A DNA stretch of 64,000 nucleotides. Origin: Mycobacterium sp. URHD0025. GTDB taxonomy: Bacteria > Actinomycetota > Actinomycetes > Mycobacteriales > Mycobacteriaceae. The notes below the pieces were generated by a model that ran no database searches, was not told the DNA's origin, and saw only the letters and a program-made list of their open reading frames with translations. Both the position numbers and the translations under genes were made by a program. The stretch lies in contig NZ_AUEQ01000008.1 of NCBI RefSeq assembly GCF_000426065.1, positions 62,001 to 126,000 on the forward strand, read 5' to 3'. Of this stretch, positions 18,481-25,820 are shown in pieces (position 1 is the stretch's first letter; each line of letters begins with the position of its first letter).

Positions 18481-19320
18481 CTAGCAGTGCCCGGCCGGCA
18501 CGGCGCCCAGCCGTTGGCTCAGCCAGTCGGTCATCGTGGTGAGCGCCGCGGTGCCGTCCTCGAACTTCCCCGAGAACGGCAGCGCCGCTATGGCGACGGC
18601 CACTGTACCGCCCGGGGTGGTCACCACACCGATCTGACGGACCAGGTAACCGCCTGTCGGTGACGGTCCCCAGCCGCCCTTGAACCGGCTGTCGACCACG
18701 GTGCCGATGCCCCAGCGCTGGTCTTGTTGGACGCGGCCCATGAGGTCGAACACGGGGTCATTCTCCTTGTCGCACACCGCGGCCGAGGTGAACCGCACCT
18801 GGTCGGTCAGCGACCAGTCGGTCTGCCCCGAGGCGCTGAACTCCGGGCGGACACGTTGTGATTGGACGACCGTCGGATCACCGGCCTGCCGCAGCACCGC
18901 TTCGACCTTGCGTGCGGCCTCTGCCGGCGTGCCCAGGCTGTCCCAGATCGATTCGGCCGCGGCATTGTCGGATTCAGTGATGGCCGCGGTCATGGCGTCG
19001 GTGATCTGCGGCGGCACCTCCGCGCGCAGCGCGGCGATGATCAACGGCACCTTGATGGTCGACCATGCCGGTCCGCTTTGCCACTGGCCCAACGACATTG
19101 GCTCGTGGCCGGGTCCGACGCCGCTGAGCGCGATTCCCGCAACGGCATGCAGCTGCGTTTCCAGCTGCGCGAACTCCGTGGCGAGCGACGCGGTGGGGGC
19201 AGAGCTGCGTGCGTTCGGGCGGCCCCCGATATGTGTCCCGATGATCACCCCCGCAGTGAGCGCGATCGCCGCGAAGACCGCGACCAGGACCCATAGCCGG
19301 CCGTTGCGAGCGGATTTCAC
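18481..19320 (-). CDS. Membrane-anchored class A beta-lactamase-like serine hydrolase
   Basis: A 279-residue protein with an N-terminal signal anchor (LWVLVAVFAAIALTAGVIIG) and a penicillin-recognising fold: SxxK as STIK (87-90), SDN (117-119), and a KGG motif in FKGGWG instead of KTG. The omega-loop glutamate of true class A lactamases is not evident, so it may be a peptidoglycan-related hydrolase or inactive binder. Its GTG start overlaps the stop of the embR-like gene by four bases, making it the second cistron of the regulator's operon. Confidence 0.78.
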   Translation of the reverse strand: MKSARNGRLWVLVAVFAAIALTAGVIIGTHIGGRPNARSSAPTASLATEFAQLETQLHAVAGIALSGVGPGHEPMSLGQWQSGPAWSTIKVPLIIAALRAEVPPQITDAMTAAITESDNAAAESIWDSLGTPAEAARKVEAVLRQAGDPTVVQSQRVRPEFSASGQTDWSLTDQVRFTSAAVCDKENDPVFDLMGRVQQDQRWGIGTVVDSRFKGGWGPSPTGGYLVRQIGVVTTPGGTVAVAIAALPFSGKFEDGTAALTTMTDWLSQRLGAVPAGHC

Positions 19321-20450
19321 GGCGCAGCGCTTTCAAGCTCGAAGGTGAACTCATGGCCGCAGATGCGGACACGGTCACCGTCGCCGAGGGTGGCGCTGGG
19401 GCGGATGCGTTCCTGCCGAACCTGCACACCGTTGGCCGACTGCAGGTCGGTGATCACGAAACTGCCTCCGGTGTCGATGATCACCGCGTGATGGCGGCTG
19501 ATCTCGGCGTCGGCGAGCACGATGTCGTTGTCGGGCAACCTCCCGATGCGGGTGATGTTCGGCTGCAACGGATATCGGTGTCCTGCGCCGTCGCGCAATG
19601 CGGCGGCCGTCGAAACTCTCCCGCCGGCCGTGAGTCCGGCGCTCACGGTGCGCGCGGCGGTGGCCATGGCGGCCTGCCGGATGTCCAGCCGCTCCTGACG
19701 CAGGATGCGCGCATGCAGTGCGCTGAGCGTCGGCCCGGGATCGATGCCGAGGTCCTCGGCCAGTACTGACTTGACCCGCCGGTAGGCGTCCAGCGCGTCG
19801 GACTGCCGCTCCGCGACGTAGTAGGCGGTGATCAACTGGGCCCACACCGGTTCCCGGTACGGATGCCGGGCGACGAGCTCTTCGAGGTCGGCGATGACGG
19901 TCGAGGCCCGCCCGCAGGCGATCTCGGCCTCGGCGCGGCTGGTGTGTACCAGCACGTGGTCTTCGGCCAGGGCCGAGGCGAAGGTGTCGACGAATCTGAA
20001 TCCGTGCAGATCGTCGAGGACGTCTCCGCGCCATTGCGCGAGCGCCGCCGACAGGTGCGTACCGGCCCGCTCGAAACGTCCCGCGGCAGCGGCGTTCAGG
20101 CCGGCGGCCTTCTCACTGATGAACCGGTCCAGATCGCAACTGCCGGGATCCACGTTGAGTCGATAACCGGGAGCCGCTTTGACCAGTGCTGAACGGGCTT
20201 CCCGTTCGGAGCCGCCGAGCAGGCGACGCAGGTTCGACACATGGGTGTGGATGGTGGCACGGGCCGCGGGCACCGGCTCACCGTCCCAGACCGCATCGAT
20301 CAACGATTCGGTGCTGACCGCCCGATTGCGGTTGATGAGCAGGACCGCCAGCACCGCACGCTGTTTGGGCGTACCCAACGCCAGGGGGCTGTAGTCCAGG
20401 GTGACCTGCAGCGGACCCAACAGGCCGAACCCGAGACGAGGTTCACCCAT
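19317..20450 (-). CDS. embR: EmbR-like SARP transcriptional regulator with FHA domain
   Basis: A 377-residue protein with EmbR architecture: OmpR-type winged helix (LGTPKQRAVLAVLLINRNRAVSTESLIDAVW, ~20-95), bacterial transcriptional activation domain (~100-250; QWRGDVLDDLHGFRFVD...AYRRVKSVLAEDLGIDPGP), and C-terminal FHA (~280-377) with RIGR, ISRHHA and SANGV phosphothreonine-binding residues. EmbR binds phosphorylated PknH and activates its targets; here the nearby transmembrane kinase is a natural partner. ATG 20450 fits the EmbR N-terminus. It is divergent from the cupin/caspase-like/methyltransferase gene whose promoter carries SARP-like direct repeats. The embR symbol reflects domain architecture; orthology is unproven. 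Confidence 0.85.
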   Translation of the reverse strand: MGEPRLGFGLLGPLQVTLDYSPLALGTPKQRAVLAVLLINRNRAVSTESLIDAVWDGEPVPAARATIHTHVSNLRRLLGGSEREARSALVKAAPGYRLNVDPGSCDLDRFISEKAAGLNAAAAGRFERAGTHLSAALAQWRGDVLDDLHGFRFVDTFASALAEDHVLVHTSRAEAEIACGRASTVIADLEELVARHPYREPVWAQLITAYYVAERQSDALDAYRRVKSVLAEDLGIDPGPTLSALHARILRQERLDIRQAAMATAARTVSAGLTAGGRVSTAAALRDGAGHRYPLQPNITRIGRLPDNDIVLADAEISRHHAVIIDTGGSFVITDLQSANGVQVRQERIRPSATLGDGDRVRICGHEFTFELESAAP

Positions 20451-20510
20451 CACAAGCCTTCCCGGTGTTCGGCGCGGTCCGCATCCCATTGTGACGCCGC
20501 GCGGCGCTAC

Positions 20511-20539
20511 CGCAAGGATCCGTTGAGAATCCTGCAAGG
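20511..20539 (+). promoter_or_regulatory. SARP-like direct-repeat promoter element, copy 1
   Basis: A 29-bp element between the EmbR-like regulator and the divergent fusion gene, containing CAAGG (20513-20517), the core TTGAGAAT (20523-20530) and a second CAAGG (20535-20539) exactly 22 bp after the first. A copy identical at 22 of 29 positions stands before the DUF6636 gene at 23259-23287. SARP proteins bind direct repeats spaced in multiples of 11 bp. CATCGT (about 20549-20554) is a possible -10 hexamer about 7 bases before ATG 20561, which would give a leaderless mRNA. Confidence 0.6.
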
Positions 20540-20560
20540 TGTCGGCGTCATCGTTGCGAC

Positions 20561-22489
20561 ATGACCACGATTTCGCACCTACCCGCCCGGCACGACGGCG
20601 TCGCCGAACTGGAATCGCTGCTCGACGTGCTCGCCGGTGTCGCCGTCAGGGGAAAGGCCCCCGGGCCCGAACTGCTGGTGCGGGTGGCCCACGTGCGGGC
20701 CGGGCTGGCCGCTTTGGCGAGCGACCCGAACGATGGTGAGCCGTACTCCCGGACGATCCTGCGTATCGACGGCGAGGTCGAGATCATGCTGGCCCGGTGG
20801 CGGCTGGGGCAGCGCTGCGCACCGCACGACCACGGCGGTGCGGGCGGATTCGTGATCGTGCTGGAGGGCCGGTTCGAGGAGCGGCGGTTCGGTTGGGACG
20901 GTCCAGAGTTGGCCATCACCGGCAGATCCGAGCACCTGGCCGGTGCGGCAACACGCATCACCAGGGACGTCATTCACGATATGGCCGGCCTGGACGGCGG
21001 CTTGACGTTGCACTTCTACAGTCCACCGGCGACCAGCATGAGGGTGTTCGATCTGGAGCACTCCGAGATGTTGGAGTTGGTCGGCAACTACGGTGCCTGG
21101 ATTCCTGCCGGGCAGCACCGGCGCGTTCCCTTCGCCCGAGTGTCACCTGAAGTGATTGCGGCGCCGGTCATCTGGGTGGCCCACACCACGTATTACCGGG
21201 GAGGATCCGAAGAGTTCGCGGTGGCCGCCGCGACGATGGCACGCGAACTGGCCGCCGCCCATCCCGATGCCGAGGTCATGGTGTCGGGCCTGCATCACAA
21301 GGCGGAGTTCGTCGCCGAGCTCACCCGATTGGCCCAGGCCGGCCGGATGGTCGACCAGCTGCACCTCATCAGCCATTCCGGAATGTACGGCCCCATGTTC
21401 GGATCGACCGCTTGGCCCGAGCAGTTCTCACCGCACGAATGGCGGTCCATGACAATCCCTTTCACCGCCAATGGCCAGGCCCACTTCCACGCCTGCCGCA
21501 CCGCGCGCTGGTTCGCACCGTTCTTCGCGAATGTGTTCGGTGTACCCGCTTTCGGTAACCGCGACTACACCACGGTGTCGGCACGCCAGGACAGATTCCG
21601 CTGGGCGGGCCGCCGGCCGGTGTCCCGCACCGACCTGTACCTGATCGACGCGCCGGGCCGGAAGTCGCACGGGCCATTCGGCACCGTCCGCAAATACCTG
21701 GGTGCCGCAGCCCAGTCGCCGGTCCGCTGCATGCCCAACCCGGCAGGGTCCGCCGGCTCATATGACCCCGTCGCCGAACTGTACGACCGCGCATACGCCG
21801 ACATCCGGGTGCGCGGCGCGGAATGGCGGTGGGTGTCCGAGCAGGCCGTCCGCGTCCGCGCCGACCTCGGACGCGGGCTGCGGGTACTCGAAATCGGGTG
21901 TGGCAGTGGTGCGTTGTTGCGTGCTTTGGACGATGACGGCCTACTCGACTTCGGCGTCGGCGTGGACATCTCCTCGGGGATGGTCACCCAAGCGCGCAAA
22001 CGCGGCCGGCAACGTCCACGGCTGCGGTTCGCCACCGTCGACGGCCCGCAGATGCACCTGCCCGACGACCACGTCGATGTGGTCATCTGCTTTCTGTCGT
22101 TTCGGTACCTGGATTGGGATCCGGTGATGGCGGAGATCCGCCGGGTGCTGGCGCCCGGCGGAAGGCTGTGGGTGGTCGACATGGTGGAGCATCCGATACG
22201 GGTTCGCGAGCTCCCGGTACTCGCCCGATCGGCCCTCGAACACGTGCGCACCCGACGGGCCCGGCCGCGCTTTGCCGCCGATCTGAGGGCGCTGACTACT
22301 CATCCGGCATGGCTGGAGATGCTGCGACACAACCCGATCCGTGCCGAACACGAGTACCGCTGGTATTTCGCCAGCCGGTTTCCCGGCACCCGGCTTCGGC
22401 TGCTGACGGCGACCCTGTCACAGCGTCTGGTGGCGTTCGATTCCGGACCGCTGGCCAAGGGGTCCACGGCCCCGCTCACCTACCCATGA
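20561..22489 (+). CDS. Three-domain fusion: CDO-like cupin, caspase-like (clan CD) domain, SAM methyltransferase
   Basis: A 642-residue cytoplasmic protein. Residues ~1-190 resemble cysteine dioxygenase: PHDH (His89, His91), IHD (His139) and LHFYSPP (His151). Residues ~200-390 show a clan-CD/CHAT-like pattern, a hydrophobic strand ending LHLISHSG (His272) and another ending HFHACRTA (Cys312), 40 residues apart. Residues ~400-620 are a class I methyltransferase (VLEIGCGSG 442-450; acidic VGVDIS; RRVLAPGGRLWVVDM). I know no characterised protein with this set. It overlaps the racemase gene by ATGA. Upstream SARP-like repeats suggest control by the divergent EmbR-like regulator. Substrate unknown; thiol or amino-acid modification is a guess. 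Confidence 0.82.
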   Translation: MTTISHLPARHDGVAELESLLDVLAGVAVRGKAPGPELLVRVAHVRAGLAALASDPNDGEPYSRTILRIDGEVEIMLARWRLGQRCAPHDHGGAGGFVIVLEGRFEERRFGWDGPELAITGRSEHLAGAATRITRDVIHDMAGLDGGLTLHFYSPPATSMRVFDLEHSEMLELVGNYGAWIPAGQHRRVPFARVSPEVIAAPVIWVAHTTYYRGGSEEFAVAAATMARELAAAHPDAEVMVSGLHHKAEFVAELTRLAQAGRMVDQLHLISHSGMYGPMFGSTAWPEQFSPHEWRSMTIPFTANGQAHFHACRTARWFAPFFANVFGVPAFGNRDYTTVSARQDRFRWAGRRPVSRTDLYLIDAPGRKSHGPFGTVRKYLGAAAQSPVRCMPNPAGSAGSYDPVAELYDRAYADIRVRGAEWRWVSEQAVRVRADLGRGLRVLEIGCGSGALLRALDDDGLLDFGVGVDISSGMVTQARKRGRQRPRLRFATVDGPQMHLPDDHVDVVICFLSFRYLDWDPVMAEIRRVLAPGGRLWVVDMVEHPIRVRELPVLARSALEHVRTRRARPRFAADLRALTTHPAWLEMLRHNPIRAEHEYRWYFASRFPGTRLRLLTATLSQRLVAFDSGPLAKGSTAPLTYP

Positions 22490-23274
22490 CGCCGGCTCCC
22501 TGCCTCGGCGTCCTCGACTGGGGCATCGGCGGCATCGGGCTGGTACGCGAGTTGGACCGATGCGTGCCCGGACTGCCGGTTCTGTACTGGTCGGATGCCG
22601 GCACCACACCCTACGGCCGGATGCACAGTGCGGACCTGGCCGCCCGGCTCAGCGCGGTGATCGCCGAACTCGCGTTGAGAGGCGCCACCGAGGTGGTGCT
22701 GGCCTGCAATGCCGCGAGCACCGTCGGTCCACGGCTCACGCGGGCCCCGGTTCCGGTGGAGGGCATCATCGGCCACGGCCTGGCTTCCGTCTCCGATCAG
22801 ATCCGCGGGCCCGTCGGCGTCGTCGGCGGGCGGCGCACCATTGCCAGTGGCTGCTACCGGCGCGGGTTGGCCCGGCCCGGTCGCGAGGTGCTGTCGCGGG
22901 TGGCGCAACCGTTGTCGGCGCACATCGAGGCCGGCAGCGTCGGCTCACCGGGATTCGTCGCGGATCTGCGCCGGATCTTGGCGCCGCTGCGGCGGGCACA
23001 GGCCCTGGTGCTGGCCTGCACCCACTATCCGGCCGTGAGCGACTGGTTCGCCGACGCGCTGCCGGATACCGCCCTGATCGATCCGGTCCAGCGGCTGGCC
23101 ACCGCGCTCGCCGCACGCCATCCCGCCGCCCGGACCGGTCCGGTGGCGGAAAGGGCCTATCTGACCAGCGGTGATGCCGAGGGAATGCGGCGCGGTGCCG
23201 CGATCGCCTGGGGCGTGGAACTCAGCGCAAAACCGGCGGCCATTGCGGACCGACTCGGCACAAGATTCCATTGA
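22486..23274 (+). CDS. Glutamate/aspartate racemase-like protein (MurI family paralogue)
   Basis: A 262-residue Asp/Glu racemase superfamily protein. Both catalytic cysteines are kept: LACNAAST (Cys74) and LACTHYP (Cys178), as is a PYG motif (DAGTTPYG). The N-terminal motif, normally D-S-G-x-G-G in MurI, reads DWGIGG (Asp11-Trp12), so the serine is replaced and substrate range may differ from D-glutamate. It is translationally coupled (ATGA overlap) to the three-domain fusion gene, implying a shared pathway involving racemisation of an acidic or modified amino acid. A housekeeping murI is expected elsewhere in the genome. Confidence 0.85.
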   Translation: MTPAPCLGVLDWGIGGIGLVRELDRCVPGLPVLYWSDAGTTPYGRMHSADLAARLSAVIAELALRGATEVVLACNAASTVGPRLTRAPVPVEGIIGHGLASVSDQIRGPVGVVGGRRTIASGCYRRGLARPGREVLSRVAQPLSAHIEAGSVGSPGFVADLRRILAPLRRAQALVLACTHYPAVSDWFADALPDTALIDPVQRLATALAARHPAARTGPVAERAYLTSGDAEGMRRGAAIAWGVELSAKPAAIADRLGTRFH

Positions 23275-23287
23275 GAATTTCGCAAGG
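23259..23287 (+). promoter_or_regulatory. SARP-like direct-repeat promoter element, copy 2
   Basis: Second copy of the 29-bp element, overlapping the end of the racemase gene. It has CAAGA (23261-23265), the invariant TTGAGAAT (23271-23278) and CAAGG (23283-23287), again with a 22-bp period. CATGCT (23297-23302) is a possible -10 hexamer, leaving about 7 bases to ATG 23310. The close match in sequence and distance to the copy at 20511 argues that both promoters answer to the same regulator. Confidence 0.6.
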
Positions 23288-23309
23288 CCGCCACCGCATG
23301 CTCAAGGCC

Positions 23310-23759
23310 ATGAGCACATTCCGACGTCACCTCGTCCCGTTCGTCGCCGCAGCGGCGGCCGTCCTCACCCTCCCCGCGACCGCTTCCGCCTGCCCGGCGT
23401 CCACCAAGTTCGTCACCCCGTCGGGCAACATCTGGTGTCTGGTCGCCAGTAATTCCGACAGCACCAACGGCGTGGTGTGCGAGATCCGCGAGCACAGCTA
23501 TACCGCGCCGCCCAAGCCGGCTGACTGCCACCTGGACTGGGGCGACCGCATCAGCCTGAAGCCAGGGGGCACGCCCGTGGTGCACTGCCACGGCGACACG
23601 ATTTTCGACTCCGGAATGCCTACGCTGCCGTACGGTCAGACGCGTTGGGCCGGCCCGATCAAATGCGAGGCGCAACCCTCAGGAGTCATCTGCACCGACA
23701 CCGGCACGGGGCATTTCTTCCGGATATCGCGCGAATCTCTCGACCTCGGCCAGCGCTGA
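23310..23759 (+). CDS. Secreted DUF6636-type protein
   Basis: A ~149-residue exported protein with a Sec signal peptide (RRHLVPFVAAAAAVLTLPATASA) and the motif KFVTPSGNIWCLV, typical of DUF6636 mycobacterial proteins, plus five further cysteines likely in disulfides (CEIRE, CHLDW, CHGD, KCEA, ICTD). Function unknown. ATG 23310 is preferred over 23271 or 23298 because it leaves the same spacing to the repeat element as in the fusion gene and gives a clean signal peptide. Probably part of the same regulon as the fusion/racemase operon. Confidence 0.78.
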   Translation: MSTFRRHLVPFVAAAAAVLTLPATASACPASTKFVTPSGNIWCLVASNSDSTNGVVCEIREHSYTAPPKPADCHLDWGDRISLKPGGTPVVHCHGDTIFDSGMPTLPYGQTRWAGPIKCEAQPSGVICTDTGTGHFFRISRESLDLGQR

Positions 23760-23867
23760 ACCCGCTCGGGGCCTGATCGTTTCGCCATCTCGTCCAATTT
23801 CGCCCGACAGACCACCGATGACCGCTAGCGTGACAAAGGTCGAGTTCGATGTAACGGGGGGCGAATA

Positions 23868-25814
23868 ATGACGCGGGTAGCGGCGTGGGTTGGTGCCGGG
23901 ATGTTCACGGCTGGATTGTCGGCGGCGGTGCTCGCCGGGGCAGGGACGGCTCACGCCGACAACGACGGCGGATCGAAGCAGGACGCGAAGCCGTCGGCCA
24001 CCCACAACGAGTCCGCCCAGAAACCCCAGCATCGGAAAACGCGTGCGGTCAAACAGCGGCCCAAATCCGAGGTCTCAGACGCGCAGGCCGCCGAAACGAA
24101 ACCCGCGACCACCTCGCGGGCAGCCAAGTCCGACGAGGCACCGCGGCCCCTCCGCCAATTGGCCGATTCAGTCACTGCCAAGGCGCGCAGCGACTTTCGG
24201 GACACGGCCCGCGAGATTCGTCACGCGGCCGACGACGCCAGCGCTGCCGCCAAAGGCGCCGTGGCAGAAGCGACCCCGATCGGCGACGAGCCGACGAGCG
24301 ATGTGGAGATCCGCGTCCGGCCGCCGATCGGCATCCGGTCGGCCATCGCCGCCCAACGTGAACGCATGCATCTGCCGGCGGGGAGTGCGGCGACGGCGAT
24401 CGAACAGCGCGACATCCAGGTCGGTACAACGCTGCGCGACGCGCTGAAACCGACTGGCCCGGACCAAGCCGACGCCCGGGTCGTCAGCCTCGCCGCGGCA
24501 ACACCGACTCACGAGGATCCGCTCGAGGTCATCCATGACGTGATCCGCAGCCTCGGGACATTGGTGCTCAACCCCGAGCCGCAGAACTACCCCAAGCCGG
24601 TATCGGTGATCGGTGACGTCGTGTTCGACACCCTGGCCACGCTGGAGCGGGCCGTCGGCGGCGATCCGGTGGTGCCGCCGGCGTTGCGGGACTCCGTCGA
24701 GGTCAGCACCTCCACACTGGTCATCTCCGAAGGTCATGAAGTCGAATCCAACTGGTATTTCCCGACTTCTGACAATGGCGAGCCACCCACGCGGCTGATC
24801 TATCTGCAGCACGGCTTCCTGGCGAACGGTCCGCTGTACAGCTATACCGCGTCGTATCTGGCCCAATCGACCAACAGCGTCGTCGTCACCACCACGTTCA
24901 CGTCGAACCCGTTCGAGGCCGACGGCATGTGGCTCGGGGGCGACAACCTCCACGAGGCCGTTGCCCAATTGTTTCTCGATCCGGACCGCACGGCGCTGAA
25001 CGCCAGCATGGACACCGCGGAGCTGAAGGCCGGTCGCGTCGAGAATCTCGATGTACCAACGCAGTTCGTCCTCGTCGGGCACTCGCTGGGCGGCGGGTTC
25101 GCGCCTGGGGTCGCCGGATACTACGCCGAAGGACTGAGCCGCCGGCGCGAACAGGGGCTGGACGCACCCAATGAGCTTGCCGGCGTGGTGATTTACGATG
25201 CGGTGCCGATGGGCGCGATCATCCCCGATGCCATGGATCGGCTGGACGAGCTGGAAACGAACGGCACCGTTGACAGCAGCGACGACGATCCGAACGACTA
25301 CATCCCGATCTACGAGATCGGCGCCCCACTGAATTTCCTCAATGTGTTCAGCGACGTCAACGACCAGCTGTCCGAAGCGCGGCCAGGGCAATTCACCGGC
25401 GTCGTTCTCGAAGACGGCGTGCACATGGACCCGATGCAGGGCGGCAACCCGCTGATCCAGGTCGCCGCCTACGCCATCGCCGGGTTCCCGCAACCGCAGA
25501 ATCCGCTGGCCGTGCGCGAGCTGTCCGCGGGGTGGATCAACGACATGTTCGAGGAGAACATCGATCCCGCCACCGGGGCCTGTAAGACCGGCGTCGACTG
25601 TGCCGGCCAGTACGGCGACGGCGACGACTCGTTCACGATCACCACGGACAGAGGCGACGCCGTGGCGGTGCTGATCGGCACGCAAAAGGCCAAGGACCTC
25701 ACATCATTGCGGGCAATCAGCGCGACCGACTTCATCTCCGCGATCCCGGCTGGAGTGCTCAACGGTCTGCAGACCACGTGTGAGTTGGTCACCGGAGGCG
25801 GATGCTCGGTGTAG
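23868..25814 (+). CDS. Exported alpha/beta-hydrolase (lipase/esterase-like) with Ala/Lys-rich N-terminal region
   Basis: A 648-residue secreted protein. A signal peptide (GMFTAGLSAAVLAGAGTAHA) is followed by ~200 low-complexity residues rich in Ala, Lys, Thr and Pro, probably a wall-spanning linker. The hydrolase domain (~290-640) has oxyanion-type LIYLQHGFLANGPLYSYTA and nucleophile elbow VLVGHSLGGGF. Catalytic Asp and His are likely in the PMGAIIPDAMDRLDE and GVHMDPMQGGNP regions. Substrate unknown; mycobacterial relatives are lipid esterases. It starts at ATG 23868 just after GGGGGGCGAATA, a strong ribosome-binding site. Confidence 0.85.
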   Translation: MTRVAAWVGAGMFTAGLSAAVLAGAGTAHADNDGGSKQDAKPSATHNESAQKPQHRKTRAVKQRPKSEVSDAQAAETKPATTSRAAKSDEAPRPLRQLADSVTAKARSDFRDTAREIRHAADDASAAAKGAVAEATPIGDEPTSDVEIRVRPPIGIRSAIAAQRERMHLPAGSAATAIEQRDIQVGTTLRDALKPTGPDQADARVVSLAAATPTHEDPLEVIHDVIRSLGTLVLNPEPQNYPKPVSVIGDVVFDTLATLERAVGGDPVVPPALRDSVEVSTSTLVISEGHEVESNWYFPTSDNGEPPTRLIYLQHGFLANGPLYSYTASYLAQSTNSVVVTTTFTSNPFEADGMWLGGDNLHEAVAQLFLDPDRTALNASMDTAELKAGRVENLDVPTQFVLVGHSLGGGFAPGVAGYYAEGLSRRREQGLDAPNELAGVVIYDAVPMGAIIPDAMDRLDELETNGTVDSSDDDPNDYIPIYEIGAPLNFLNVFSDVNDQLSEARPGQFTGVVLEDGVHMDPMQGGNPLIQVAAYAIAGFPQPQNPLAVRELSAGWINDMFEENIDPATGACKTGVDCAGQYGDGDDSFTITTDRGDAVAVLIGTQKAKDLTSLRAISATDFISAIPAGVLNGLQTTCELVTGGGCSV

Positions 25815-25820
25815 CCGGTG

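Noticed and set aside
24168..25685. 505-codon minus-strand open frame
   Set aside because: Wholly antisense to the secreted alpha/beta hydrolase with its GHSLGG motif; no recognisable domain or start context.
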